64,000 bases of DNA, from NCBI GenBank assembly GCA_041398845.1, contig JAWKTZ010000009.1:186001-250000 (forward strand), written 5' to 3'. Of this stretch, positions 53,731 to 63,051 are shown piece by piece. The DNA is from Fuerstiella sp041398845 (GTDB taxonomy: Bacteria; Planctomycetota; Planctomycetia; Planctomycetales; Planctomycetaceae). Made by a program: the position numbers and the translations under genes. A model generated the notes under the pieces. That model did no database searches, had not been told where the DNA came from, and was given only the letters and a program-made list of their open reading frames with translations. Numbering within the stretch: position 1 is the stretch's first letter; each line of letters begins with the position of its first letter.

Positions 53731-55443
53731 ATGACCGGCCGCAGCCGCTGGCTGACGATGCTGGCGATGGCGGGAGTCGGCTTGGGCATCTACACCAACC
53801 GGCAGACTCTGGCATGGCTGTCGCTCACGGTGCTGATCTGGCTGTTTGTCGAATGGTTGAGCTTTCACTGGCGACTGTGGTTTGAATTGCCACGACTGCG
53901 CATTGTGCGTTCCGTTTCCGGTCGTCGCGAGGCCACGGGATTTCTGTTTGCCAGTCGCAAAGTGGTGGTCGACGTTCGTCTGACGATGAAAGGATGGCAG
54001 ACCGGGATTGCTCCGATGCTGGTCGTGCGAGACTGCCTGCCGGAAAACCTGAGTGTCGTGACCGGACACTGCGAACACGAGTTTCTGATTCGCAGTCACG
54101 AGGTGTGGTATCGGTATGAAGCACGAGTCTGTGGTTCCGGGAATGCTCAACTTCCGGGCTTCCGTATCACATTGCAGGATGCTCAGGGCTTCTTTGTCGC
54201 TCAGAGGTTTCTGTCGGTCCCGCAGACGTTTCGAGTTCTCCCGGCGTTTGCCAATGTGAGCGACACACGGCCTTTGATCAAACGCATCAATTCTCTGCCG
54301 CAGCACGGTATTCATCGAGTTCAGCGAGCGGGTCTGGGATCGGAACTGCTGGAACTTCGCGAATACGTTCCTGGCGATCCTCCGAAATCCATCGCATGGA
54401 AAGTGTCGGCTCGACGTGACACGCTGATGACACGGCAGTACGAATCGGAAGTGCCGGTGCGAGTCCATCTGTTCATTGATGGTTCGATCAGCTCACGAAT
54501 CGGTGGCTTTGGATGTCGGTTGCTGGATCAGATGATGTTTGTCGCCGGCAGTGTGGCGCGATCGGCGATTTCCGGAGGCGATCCGGTGGGAGCCGTTTTG
54601 TTTGACGAACGCGGAGCACGACGAATTCCTCCGGCCGGAGGCGAACGCGGGTTCTATCGGCTGCTGGAAGCGATGTCGGATTTTTCTGTGAATCCGCCGC
54701 CACCTCAGCAGCGGCTGTCTCCCGGCCTGATCAATGCCACCATGAGACTCTGTGGCGAACGTTATTCGGAACTGCTGGATCCCAAAGTCAATCAGGTGCC
54801 GTTCACCTTCTTTCCGCTGTCGCCGTGGAAACGCAGCGAACGGTTCCGCAGAACTCAGATCGCCTCCGTGCTGGCCGAAGTGTATCGGCTTTCACCGATG
54901 ACACTGCTGGAACTGGTTCACGATGACAACCTGATGGCCACTTACAGCCAGCGACTTCTGGCGGATGCCGGAGTGTCATGGATGGATCCGCTGGTGCGGA
55001 CGCGAAGTCATGGTTTTCACGACGGGATGGCCACCATGGAGATGCTCAGCAAAGCCCTGACTCAGGCCGTGGGCACCGCCAAAGACAACGAAGTTTATGT
55101 GGTGCTGGCCAACATGCTGGAGTGCGCGACAAACATCAGTTATCTGCTGCCTGCCGTCAAAGTCGCGCTGGCTCGACATCATCGAGTGATCTTTGTGAGC
55201 CCCACTCCAACGTTCCGTCGTCCGGCACGAACGTCGGATCTGCCTGAGGATGTCACCGCCGAAGAACTGCTGGATCGAGCCGAAGATCTGCGAACCATCG
55301 AGCTGGCAAGCCGCCTTCAGAAAGCTCTGAGACGAATCGGAGCCACCGTGGCGCTGTCCGGCGAAGAACAGGCCATTCGCATGGTGCTGTCGGAAACTCA
55401 CATGGCACGCGACGGCCGAGTTTCATTGTCAGGAGTCCGCTGA
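53731..55443 (+). CDS. DUF58 domain (vWA-like) membrane protein
   Basis: 570 residues from the ATG directly after the moxR stop, so coupled translation is likely. Two N-terminal membrane helices (about 7-45) are followed by a beta-rich region and the DUF58 core: LELREYVPGDPPKSIAWK, then a vWA-like strand VHLFIDGS with metal-site-like Asp/Ser. A long C-terminal extension (about 330-570) is not seen in short DUF58 proteins. DUF58 proteins pair with MoxR ATPases. Compare the stand-alone 298-residue DUF58 protein at 60515, a second copy of the domain in this window. Confidence 0.92.
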   Translation: MTGRSRWLTMLAMAGVGLGIYTNRQTLAWLSLTVLIWLFVEWLSFHWRLWFELPRLRIVRSVSGRREATGFLFASRKVVVDVRLTMKGWQTGIAPMLVVRDCLPENLSVVTGHCEHEFLIRSHEVWYRYEARVCGSGNAQLPGFRITLQDAQGFFVAQRFLSVPQTFRVLPAFANVSDTRPLIKRINSLPQHGIHRVQRAGLGSELLELREYVPGDPPKSIAWKVSARRDTLMTRQYESEVPVRVHLFIDGSISSRIGGFGCRLLDQMMFVAGSVARSAISGGDPVGAVLFDERGARRIPPAGGERGFYRLLEAMSDFSVNPPPPQQRLSPGLINATMRLCGERYSELLDPKVNQVPFTFFPLSPWKRSERFRRTQIASVLAEVYRLSPMTLLELVHDDNLMATYSQRLLADAGVSWMDPLVRTRSHGFHDGMATMEMLSKALTQAVGTAKDNEVYVVLANMLECATNISYLLPAVKVALARHHRVIFVSPTPTFRRPARTSDLPEDVTAEELLDRAEDLRTIELASRLQKALRRIGATVALSGEEQAIRMVLSETHMARDGRVSLSGVR

Positions 55444-55446
55444 CCG

Positions 55447-56334
55447 ATGACCACTCCGCGTCCTTCTCCCGTGTCCTCAAAGCCGCAGCGCGAACGGGTG
55501 GCTGATCGCATACCTGCGGTCGATGCGGATTTGTGGCAGCACGTCTATCTGATCCTGACGGCCATGGTGGGACTGTTGTTTGTGTGGACATTGTCCGCCA
55601 CCGACGACGTCAGCCTTCCACTGAGACTGATCTTTCTGGCGGTACTGGTTCTGACGCTCAATCGCTGGACGGCGGCCGTGCTGCTGGGACTGATTCAGGT
55701 GCAGTTGCTGTTTCTGGAACCGCCCGCCGTCGGTGTGATTGCTCACATCGGCGGCTTCCTGTGGATCATGCTGACGTTGCTGCTGGTCCTTGTTGTGAGT
55801 CGATATCGCACGCTGCAGGATCGGACTCATTCAGCGGGATTCGCTGCCATCCGCCACTTGTTCGGTCATGGCCTGAATCGCAGCCGTACCGAAGCGGAGC
55901 ACGAATGGTTCAACCTGCTGACCGCGCTGAAGAATCTGCTGTCGGGCGTTCTGAAGATTGCTGTGTGCGCGACGGTGGCGGCTGTTGTGTTGAATGCCTT
56001 TCCGGTGAATCCCGTGCCGGGCGAGCGATTGTATACCTATCGGGAATTCAGTCTGATTCCGTCCGGCTACCGGTTAATTCGTCTGTCACTGACTCTGTTT
56101 GCGGTTTTTCTGGTGTCATGGATTGTGATCAATGAATCCGTCTGGCGCAGACTTTCGCCACGGCAGGCCAGCGTGTATCTTCGCAGTACATTTTTGAACT
56201 GGGTTCATCGTGATCTGCGAATGGTGATTCTGAAACGCATGAAGATTCGTCGAGCAAAAGCTCGAAAGGTGCCGTCGATGTCACGACAGGACGGTTTTGA
56301 CACAACGGTGGCGGTTTCCGACCTTGAGGACTAA
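55447..56334 (+). CDS. Multi-pass membrane protein of the MoxR operon
   Basis: 295 residues, ATG 3 bases after the DUF58 stop. About five hydrophobic helices (about 34-52, 60-80, 85-115, 170-190 and 215-235) with a cytoplasmic basic tail (LKRMKIRRAKARKVPS). No family recognised with confidence; the position corresponds to genes of unknown function downstream of DUF58 in MoxR operons of planctomycetes. Likely an inner-membrane partner of the complex. Confidence 0.65.
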   Translation: MTTPRPSPVSSKPQRERVADRIPAVDADLWQHVYLILTAMVGLLFVWTLSATDDVSLPLRLIFLAVLVLTLNRWTAAVLLGLIQVQLLFLEPPAVGVIAHIGGFLWIMLTLLLVLVVSRYRTLQDRTHSAGFAAIRHLFGHGLNRSRTEAEHEWFNLLTALKNLLSGVLKIAVCATVAAVVLNAFPVNPVPGERLYTYREFSLIPSGYRLIRLSLTLFAVFLVSWIVINESVWRRLSPRQASVYLRSTFLNWVHRDLRMVILKRMKIRRAKARKVPSMSRQDGFDTTVAVSDLED

Positions 56335-56337
56335 GCA

Positions 56338-56565
56338 ATGCTGTTCTGGATTCGTGAAATTGTCGGCTGGCTGCTGGTCGCGGTGTCGCTGGCACTGGTC
56401 TGGGTGGGGATCTCTTTCGTGTCCGATCCGGAAAGCCCTCGCGTTGTGGAAGCCGGCCTGTTGCTGTTTGCCGCGATGGCACTGCTCAGAATGGGCATCC
56501 TGCTGATCCGCATCTCCACAGCCGCTCGCATCTGCCTGAAAGAACCGAACGGCACAAACCGCTGA
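56338..56565 (+). CDS. Small two-helix membrane protein at the end of the MoxR operon
   Basis: 75 residues, beginning 3 bases after the preceding stop. Two hydrophobic helices (MLFWIREIVGWLLVAVSLALVWVG... and VEAGLLLFAAMALLRMGILLI) joined by a short polar turn; the Arg/Lys-rich ends suggest a hairpin in the inner membrane. No recognised family. Its tight spacing supports a real gene rather than a chance frame. Confidence 0.7.
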   Translation: MLFWIREIVGWLLVAVSLALVWVGISFVSDPESPRVVEAGLLLFAAMALLRMGILLIRISTAARICLKEPNGTNR

Positions 56566-56618
56566 TTCTGAACTGCCCGGATCGGTTCGCACGATACTCT
56601 TCACAGGAACCCTGCATT

Positions 56619-57533
56619 ATGCCAACACGTCGTTCGTTCCTCGCCGCTGCCGGATGTTCTGTTGCCGGGCTGTCGGGTGCTCTGACCGTGCGGGCTGATG
56701 AAAAGGAAACGGATAAGGAGAAGGAAACGCACAGCAACTCGTTGTGCGTGTTCACCAAGCCGTTCAATTCGCTCACGTTTGAGGAACTGGCCACGAAGAC
56801 CGCCGAACTGGGATTTCAGGGCATTGAAGCTCCGATTCGCAACGGAGGTCACATCGAACCGGATGCGGTTCCCGATCGACTGCCCGCTCTTCAGGACGCA
56901 CTGCAGAAACACGGTCTGCAGATCACGGTGATGACGTCCGACATCAATGATCCCAATGATGCGATGACAGAAACGGTGCTGAAGGCGGCCGTCAAAGCCG
57001 GAGTTCGGTACTATCGCATGAAGTATTTCCGGTACGATGAAAGCCGATCGATTGCGAATCAGGTGGAAGAATGGAAGTCCGCGCTGAAGGATCTGGCGGC
57101 GTTGAATCGCGAACTGGGCATCACGGCCGTTTACCAGAATCATGCCGGGCGAGGTTACTTTGGATCAATGATCTGGGATCTGCATCGAGCCCTCGACGGC
57201 ATCGATCCGGAACACGTCGGTGTGGCCTATGATATCCGACACGCCACGGTAGAAGCGGGCATGAGCTGGCCGATTGGCTGGCAGTTGATACAGCCTCATG
57301 TTCAGGTCGTGTACGTGAAGGATTTTGCCTGGGACGGAAGTAAGCCGACCAACGTGCCGCTGGGGCAGGGGCGAGTCGACTCGAAGTTCTTCAAAATGCT
57401 CGCAAGATCTAAGTTTCAGGGCCCGATCTCACTTCACGAAGAGTATCTCGACCACACCGATCCGTCGCTGGTCCCGCGACACTGGACGTCCATCGCCGCT
57501 GACCTGAAAACTCTGCAGAGCTGGCTGAAGTAA
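56619..57533 (+). CDS. Sugar phosphate isomerase/epimerase-like TIM-barrel protein, Tat leader
   Basis: 304 residues. A twin-arginine leader (PTRRSFLAAAGCSVAGLSG) leads into a xylose-isomerase-like TIM barrel: FEELATKTAELGFQGIEAPIR, VKAGVRYYRMKYF, AVYQNHAGRGYFG, HVGVAYDIRHATVEAG, HVQVVYVKDFAWDG and GPISLHEEYLD. Metal ligands Glu/Asp/His are placed as in the family (E at strand 2, H in QNHAG, D in AYDIRH, E in HEEY). It likely isomerises or epimerises a sugar derivative in the periplasm. It lies 53 bp after the MoxR operon but is probably separate. Confidence 0.88.
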   Translation: MPTRRSFLAAAGCSVAGLSGALTVRADEKETDKEKETHSNSLCVFTKPFNSLTFEELATKTAELGFQGIEAPIRNGGHIEPDAVPDRLPALQDALQKHGLQITVMTSDINDPNDAMTETVLKAAVKAGVRYYRMKYFRYDESRSIANQVEEWKSALKDLAALNRELGITAVYQNHAGRGYFGSMIWDLHRALDGIDPEHVGVAYDIRHATVEAGMSWPIGWQLIQPHVQVVYVKDFAWDGSKPTNVPLGQGRVDSKFFKMLARSKFQGPISLHEEYLDHTDPSLVPRHWTSIAADLKTLQSWLK

Positions 57534-57584
57534 TCCGAATTTTTTGGATTCCGTGCCGCTTGTCGGCCGGAATTCTGTTCAACG

Positions 57585-58211
57585 GTGTACTCGCCCCTGG
57601 TGATTCGGATATGCTGTGGAAAGGACAACGTCAACTTCTTTTTCATCCTGCCGGGGAATTCGGAATCTGTGAATCCGCTGATCGAACTGGAACAATTGTG
57701 TGCGCTGTTTCCTGAGCCGGAAAATGCGCCCCTGTATCTGTCTGCCGAACATATCGCTCGCGAAGCAGCTCCGGAACCCTATCATCGGATGCTGGTTCAT
57801 GAACATCACATGACGGTCACCATGGAAAGCTTCCATGACTGCTCGGTCGAAGTGGAAGTGGTGGATTCGCGGTTTGAAAACGATTTGTATTGCCGCAAAA
57901 TTCTGCTGAAGAAAGAAGGGACCGACATCAACGTTCAGTTTGGAATCGTGCGATTCAATTTCAGCTATGTGACCGATTCGGTGCGACAGCAGATCGAATC
58001 GGAATCCATTCCGCTCGGACGAGTCCTCATTCAGCATAACGTTCTGCGTCATATTGACTTAGGTGCGATTCTGAAGTTTCGAGCCGGGCCGGGACTGAGC
58101 CGATATCTGCAGATGGACGTCGGTCAGGAAACTTATGGACGCATGGCCACCATTTTCTGTAACGGCAGCCCGGCCGTCGATTTGTTGGAAATTTCCCGCC
58201 CGCTTCCCTAG
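57585..58211 (+). CDS. Chorismate lyase-like (UbiC-related) protein
   Basis: 208 residues from GTG 57585; GTG 57669 would give 180 residues and may be the real start because the conserved part begins NPLIELEQLCALFPEP. The fold markers of the chorismate lyase-like family are clear: EPYHRMLVHEHHMTVTMESFH, a CRKILLKK strand, VQFGIVRFNFSYV, IPLGRVLIQHNVLRHIDLGAI and TYGRMATIFCNGSPAVDLLEI. True chorismate lyases form 4-hydroxybenzoate and pyruvate; homologues may instead bind polyketide-type aromatic chains. It is followed by an FAD oxidoreductase on the same strand, a pairing seen in aryl-polyene-like loci. Confidence 0.78.
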   Translation: MYSPLVIRICCGKDNVNFFFILPGNSESVNPLIELEQLCALFPEPENAPLYLSAEHIAREAAPEPYHRMLVHEHHMTVTMESFHDCSVEVEVVDSRFENDLYCRKILLKKEGTDINVQFGIVRFNFSYVTDSVRQQIESESIPLGRVLIQHNVLRHIDLGAILKFRAGPGLSRYLQMDVGQETYGRMATIFCNGSPAVDLLEISRPLP

Positions 58212-58366
58212 AACCGATCTAAAACAGGGAGCCTTTGCAGGCCAGCAGGAATCGATGGCTGCCCGCAGAGGATCAACACCCCGTTTTCCGATCGCCTTCA
58301 GAACCGCGTGATGTTGAGATGGCTGCGAATGTGGCCACTTCCACTTTCCACCGGATGATTCCTACC

Positions 58367-59674
58367 ATGATTCAAACGACTCTCACCAGTCCCCAGAACT
58401 ATCGGCCGGTTGTCGACAGACAATATGATGTAATCGTTGTGGGCGGCGGCCCCGCCGGAGCGACGACGGCCGCTCTGGTTGCCGAACACGGGCATTCTGT
58501 GCTGCTGCTGGAACGAGCTCAGTTGCCGCGATTTCATGTCGGTGAATCGCTGATTCCGGAAACGTACTGGCCGCTGAAACGACTGGGGCTGCTGAATCGA
58601 TTGAAGGAGTCTGCGTTTCCTCGCAAATACAGCGTGCAGTTTGTGAGCGAAGGGATCAAGGAATCAACTCCGTTCTACTTCGACATGTACAACCCTCATG
58701 AAAGCAGCGTGACGTGGCAGGTGGAACGCGGCCCGTTTGACCAGATGCTGCTTGAACGAGCTCAGGAACTGGGAGCCGTTGTTCACACGTCCGCTCAGGT
58801 CACCGACGTCATCTTTGAAAATGATGTGGCCGTCGGAGTCCGATGTCGGCTGTTGAACGAAGATGGCGGACGGACCGAACGCGAAGTACGCTGCCGAGTG
58901 GTTGTGGATGCCACCGGGCAATCGGCCTTCATCAGCAACCGCCGAGGCCAGCGGGATCCTGATCCGTGTCTGAAGAAAGGCACGATCTGGACCTATTGGA
59001 AGGGAGCACTTCGCGACCCTGGCAAAGATTCCGGAGCCACTCTGATCATGCAGACAGCGGGCAAGAAATCATGGTTCTGGTACATCCCACTGCCGGACGA
59101 TGTCGTCAGTATCGGCTGTACGGGCAGTATGAGCTACATGTTCGGAAAGGATCAGGGCAATGCCGAAGCCGTTTACAACCGCGAACTGGACCGCTGTCCG
59201 GCCATGCAGAAACGTCTGGAAAACGCCACCCGTTGCACCGACTTTTTTACCACGAAGGATTTTTCCTATTACTCACGCGAAGCCGCCGGCAACGGCTGGC
59301 TGCTGGTCGGCGACGCATTCGGTTTTATCGATCCGGTGTATTCCAGCGGAGTCTTCCTTGCTCTGAAGGGTGGCGAGTTTGCTGCCGACGCCATTCATGA
59401 CGCTCTGGAACGCAACGATCTTACGGCACCGCGACTGGGACAGTGGCAGCCGCTGTACAAACAGGGCATCGAAAACTTCCGTAAACTGGTGTATGCGTTC
59501 TACGCAGACGACTTCAGCTTTGGCATGTTCCTGAAAGAACACCCCGAATACAAATCCAACATGGTGGATATCCTTGTGGGAGACGTGTTCAAACCCGGCG
59601 TCGGTGACATCTTCAAAGCGATGGGTCCACTCAAGCCCTCCATGGACGAACCTCTCAAGCCCGTGATGGCCTGA
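58367..59674 (+). CDS. FAD-dependent oxidoreductase of the tryptophan-halogenase/geranylgeranyl-reductase superfamily
   Basis: 435 residues from ATG 58367; other in-frame starts lie upstream to 58235. The N-terminal FAD Rossmann motif is YDVIVVGGGPAGATTAALVAE, followed by LPRFHVGESLIPETYWPLKRLGLL, the Arg/Gly signature of this superfamily. ATGQSAFI, WFWYIPLPDDVVSIGCTGS and GDAFGFIDPVYSSGVFLALKGG are present. The WFWYIP motif resembles the WxWxIP motif of flavin halogenases, but the halogenase lysine position is not certain to me, so a dehydrogenase or hydroxylase is equally likely. A gene pair with the chorismate lyase-like protein suggests aromatic ring modification. Confidence 0.85.
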   Translation: MIQTTLTSPQNYRPVVDRQYDVIVVGGGPAGATTAALVAEHGHSVLLLERAQLPRFHVGESLIPETYWPLKRLGLLNRLKESAFPRKYSVQFVSEGIKESTPFYFDMYNPHESSVTWQVERGPFDQMLLERAQELGAVVHTSAQVTDVIFENDVAVGVRCRLLNEDGGRTEREVRCRVVVDATGQSAFISNRRGQRDPDPCLKKGTIWTYWKGALRDPGKDSGATLIMQTAGKKSWFWYIPLPDDVVSIGCTGSMSYMFGKDQGNAEAVYNRELDRCPAMQKRLENATRCTDFFTTKDFSYYSREAAGNGWLLVGDAFGFIDPVYSSGVFLALKGGEFAADAIHDALERNDLTAPRLGQWQPLYKQGIENFRKLVYAFYADDFSFGMFLKEHPEYKSNMVDILVGDVFKPGVGDIFKAMGPLKPSMDEPLKPVMA

Positions 59675-59790
59675 GTCGGTTCGAACAGAGCAAGAATCCC
59701 CCATGCAGCGTCTTTCCAGCACCGGGGGCCTTGAACCATCAATTCGACCGAACATTGCTTCAGGCGGAATTCAGGTAAGGTCCGACCGTG

Positions 59791-60417
59791 TCAGCCCATC
59801 GGCGACAGCACGCTGCAGATCACCGGACGCGAGCTGCTGAGGTTGCACCATCGCAACGTGGAAAGACGGCTGGCTGCCTGAGCAAAGTACGGGTCGACGA
59901 GTGACCGTTCCACGAGATGCTGAACGGCGGTGGCATCGGGTGGAATCGCCGGCGGCAGATCCACGGACTTCAGCAGCAGCAGTTCGGCGGAATCACAGAC
60001 CGTTGCAAACCATGCAGCAATGCTGTCGCTGGTGACGTCCCATGATGCAGGCAGCGCGGAATGTGTTTGTTCGAGTTCGTTGAGCACGGATGCGACGTCC
60101 GGCACGGCGACTTGTCCGTCCCGCACCAATGACAGCTCGCGAATGTGCGACACCAGAACGAACCGTTCGTGCAGAGTCGCCAGCAGGCGGGCATTGAGCG
60201 ACATGGCGTGGATCGCAAGGCGATGAGCATCCCTGGCACTCAGGTGGAATCGCCGATCCCAGTCTCGTACGACGTCGACGGTCGATCCACCGCCAACGAT
60301 GACAACGGCCGACGTCACTTTTGCCATGTCGATCAGGGCCAGCAGGCGGGCGGCCAGATCCGGTTGATCCAGCAGGCTGCCTCCGCATTTGATGGTGCAG
60401 AATCCGGACGGCGTCAC
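59791..60417 (-). CDS. Amino acid kinase family protein
   Basis: 208 residues from GTG 60417. The amino acid kinase fold is recognisable: TIKCGGSLLDQPDL at the N-terminus (phosphate loop with Lys and GGS), VVIVGGGSTVDVVRDWDRRF, HRLAIHAMSLNARLLA, and DSAELLLLKSVDLPP (the aspartate/ATP-binding region). The protein is shorter than aspartokinase and acetylglutamate kinase and is most like the small kinases linked to methanofuran/tetrahydromethanopterin synthesis in methanogens and in C1-metabolising bacteria, a link known for planctomycetes. Divergent from the downstream DUF58 gene, so the two may share a promoter region. Confidence 0.78.
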   Translation of the reverse strand: MTPSGFCTIKCGGSLLDQPDLAARLLALIDMAKVTSAVVIVGGGSTVDVVRDWDRRFHLSARDAHRLAIHAMSLNARLLATLHERFVLVSHIRELSLVRDGQVAVPDVASVLNELEQTHSALPASWDVTSDSIAAWFATVCDSAELLLLKSVDLPPAIPPDATAVQHLVERSLVDPYFAQAASRLSTLRWCNLSSSRPVICSVLSPMG

Positions 60418-60514
60418 AACGAGTCATTTCTGAATGGGGGAATGATCGACGGCCGACGGAAAATCTGTCAGACTCTGCCGCCTCTGGTCGCCTCTTTGTC
60501 CGGGTTCTGAGTCC

Positions 60515-61411
60515 ATGTCGTCTGCCGAACAATATCTGAAACCGGAAGTCATTCAGAATATCGCTCGCCTGGACCTGCGCGCCAAGTTTATCGTGGAGGG
60601 CTTTCTGACAGGACTGCACACCAGTCCGTTTCACGGATTCAGCGTCGAATTCAGTGAACACCGGCGCTACAACCCCGGCGACGATCCCAAAGACATCGAC
60701 TGGCAGGTGTTCGCTCGCACCGATCGGCTGTATGTCAAACGCTATCAGGCCGAAACCAACATCACCGGTTACGTGCTGATGGATCTGTCGCGCAGCATGG
60801 ACTATACGTACCGCCAGAAGCTCAGCAAGTTTGACTATGCCATCTGTCTTGCTGCCGCCATCAGCTATCTGATGATTCACCAGCAGGATCCCGTGGGTCT
60901 GATCACGTTCGACGATCAGCTTCGTCATTCCCTGCCGGCACGCAGCCGTCGATCACAACTGGGAAACATACTGGCCGTTCTGCAGCAGTCCAGACCCACG
61001 GGCACCACCGACATCGGCGGCAACCTGCGCCGTATCGCATCCATGATTCGACATCGCAGCCTGCTGATGCTGATGTCAGATCTGATGACCGACGCAGAGG
61101 AAGTGATCGACAGTCTGCGGATGCTGCGTTATGCCGGGCACGATGTGATTCTGTTTCACGTGCTGGATGAAGCGGAAGTCACGTTTCCGTTTTCCGGGAG
61201 TGTCGATCTGCTGGAACCGGAAAGCAATGATCACCAGATTGTGGACGCCGCCGGAATTCGAGGCGACTATCTGGACGCATTGAACGAACTGCGCGAACGG
61301 TATCGACAGGAATGTTTTTCACTCGGAGCCGACTATGTGGCTCTGGATACCAGCATGCCGTTTGACAAGGCATTGACCGAATATCTGTATCAGCGTCAGG
61401 CACGTTTTTAG
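60515..61411 (+). CDS. DUF58 domain protein (short form)
   Basis: 298 residues. The typical soluble DUF58: DLRAKFIVEGFLTGLHTSPF..., EFSEHRRYNPGDDPKDIDWQVFARTD, YVLMDLSRSMDY, LSKFDYAICLAAAISYLMI and DLMTDAEEVIDSLRMLRY. No membrane segments. The MoxR partner that usually accompanies it is not adjacent here, only 8 kb upstream in the other operon. The stop codon (61409-61411) lies inside the first base of a family A palindrome. Confidence 0.93.
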   Translation: MSSAEQYLKPEVIQNIARLDLRAKFIVEGFLTGLHTSPFHGFSVEFSEHRRYNPGDDPKDIDWQVFARTDRLYVKRYQAETNITGYVLMDLSRSMDYTYRQKLSKFDYAICLAAAISYLMIHQQDPVGLITFDDQLRHSLPARSRRSQLGNILAVLQQSRPTGTTDIGGNLRRIASMIRHRSLLMLMSDLMTDAEEVIDSLRMLRYAGHDVILFHVLDEAEVTFPFSGSVDLLEPESNDHQIVDAAGIRGDYLDALNELRERYRQECFSLGADYVALDTSMPFDKALTEYLYQRQARF

Positions 61412-61489
61412 AGGCCGTCTGAAAAAGGGGCTGATCCTCTCCGGGCAGCGCGCTGCCAAAGGGTCAGCCCCGTTTTTCAGATTGCCTCT
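61411..61489. repeat. Palindromic intergenic repeat, family A copy 5 (short loop)
   Basis: About 79 bp. GAGGCCGTCTGAAAAAGGGG (left) pairs with CCCCGTTTTTCAG-ATTGCCTC (right) and the CTGATCCTCTCCGGGCAGC / GCTGCCAAAGGGTCAG core; the loop is almost absent (GCGC). It begins at the last base of the DUF58 stop codon. Confidence 0.9.
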
Positions 61490-61551
61490 GGCCGGCGTCT
61501 GTTTTTCATCAAATCGTTTTTGATCATCTCATTTCAAGGGAAGTCTTTGTC

Positions 61552-63051
61552 GTGACCATCACTGTGTCTTCTGAATCCGCTGGCGATGTCGCCGTTGACG
61601 TGCTGATCATCCTGATTGCCGAAGCCGAACAACCGTCGGCTAACATTCGTGAGTTGGATGAACGTCTGCACGGCCGTCTCACTGCCGCGATGTCGCGAAA
61701 GGACTTCGAACCACAGCCGAAGCAGTTGCTGACATTGTTTCAGGCAACCGGCATCGCCGCGACCAATGTGGTTCTGGCGGGAATCGGCCCCATCAGCGAC
61801 TGTTCACTCAGGACGTTGCGGCAGTCCCTGCTCGCCGCTGTCAGAAGCTGTTGTCTGCACGAACAGCAGTCGGTAGCGGTGGCCTTCGACGACACCATTC
61901 CGGAATCCTTTCCAGCGCCGGTTCTGGCGGAACTCGCAGCCGACTGCGTTGTGAGTGGCCCGGTTGATGCCGATCTGTACCGCGAAAAGAAGAACCGATA
62001 TGCGTTCGCCTCCGGGACGGTGCTGTTGTCGGGCGACCCGTCAGAGCTGGACGCCGGAATTTCGCGAGGAACCATCGTGGGCGAATCGATTGTTCTGGTC
62101 AAGGAACTGGTGAACCGACCGGCAAACGACCTGTACCCGGAAACCTTTGCCGAGAAAGCGGCGTCACTCGGACGCGGCCTGGGTCTGGAAATCCGAACTC
62201 TGGGCGAAGTGGAACTGCAGTCGGAACGCATGGGAGCTCTGCTCGGAGTCGCTCAGGGAAGTGCTCGACCTCCTCGGCTGGTGCGATTGTCATGGCGAGG
62301 TGCCGGTGACGATCAGCCGACTCTGGCTCTGGTGGGCAAAGGAGTCACGTTCGACAGCGGCGGTTATTCCATCAAGCCGTCGGAAAGCATGATTGCCATG
62401 AAATCCGATATGGCCGGTGCCGCCACTGTACTTGGAGCCATCACCGCAGCGGCAAAGCTGAAGCTTCCGATCAATGTGACGGGCTATCTTGGTCTGGTCG
62501 AAAACATGATCAGCGGAACGGCTTATCGGCTGGGTGACGTTCTGACGGCCCGCAACGGCACCACGATTGAAATTCACAACACCGACGCCGAAGGCCGACT
62601 GGTTCTGGCCGATGTGCTGGCGTTTGCGGTGGATGATGGCCCCGAACGGATTGTCGATCTGGCAACGCTGACCGGAGCCTGCGTGGTTGCTCTGGGTGAA
62701 GAAATCACAGGAGTCTTTCCCGGCGACAAAGCGTTCGGCGAAGAGATCTGCCATGCGGCTGACGCGGCCGGGGAACTGTTCTGGTGCATGCCGATGCATG
62801 ACCATTTCGAACCGCTGCTGAAGAGTAACGTGGCCGACTGCAAAAACGTGGGACCTCGCTGGGGCGGAGCGGTCACGGCCGCGAAGTTCCTGCAGAAATT
62901 TGTCGGCGACACGCCGTGGGTACATCTGGACATTGCCGGACCATCATGGGCCGACTCCGGTTCGGCATGGCAGGATGCCGGAGGCACCGGAGTTCCCGTG
63001 CGGTCGCTCATTCGACTGCTGCTGAGACAAGCCGAAAGACGGGAGGCGTGA
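61552..63051 (+). CDS. pepA: Leucyl aminopeptidase (M17 family)
   Basis: 499 residues from GTG 61552. The N-terminal regulatory domain (about 1-170) is followed by the catalytic domain: LVGKGVTFDSGGYSIKPS (metal-binding Lys/Asp), KSDMAGAATVLGAI, and the M17 signature NTDAEGRLVLADVLAFA with the catalytic Arg. The C-terminus contains WGGAVTAAKFLQKFV and WVHLDIAGPSW. It removes N-terminal residues such as Leu from peptides using two zinc or manganese ions; cytoplasmic hexamer. Length is normal for the family. Confidence 0.97.
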   Translation: MTITVSSESAGDVAVDVLIILIAEAEQPSANIRELDERLHGRLTAAMSRKDFEPQPKQLLTLFQATGIAATNVVLAGIGPISDCSLRTLRQSLLAAVRSCCLHEQQSVAVAFDDTIPESFPAPVLAELAADCVVSGPVDADLYREKKNRYAFASGTVLLSGDPSELDAGISRGTIVGESIVLVKELVNRPANDLYPETFAEKAASLGRGLGLEIRTLGEVELQSERMGALLGVAQGSARPPRLVRLSWRGAGDDQPTLALVGKGVTFDSGGYSIKPSESMIAMKSDMAGAATVLGAITAAAKLKLPINVTGYLGLVENMISGTAYRLGDVLTARNGTTIEIHNTDAEGRLVLADVLAFAVDDGPERIVDLATLTGACVVALGEEITGVFPGDKAFGEEICHAADAAGELFWCMPMHDHFEPLLKSNVADCKNVGPRWGGAVTAAKFLQKFVGDTPWVHLDIAGPSWADSGSAWQDAGGTGVPVRSLIRLLLRQAERREA

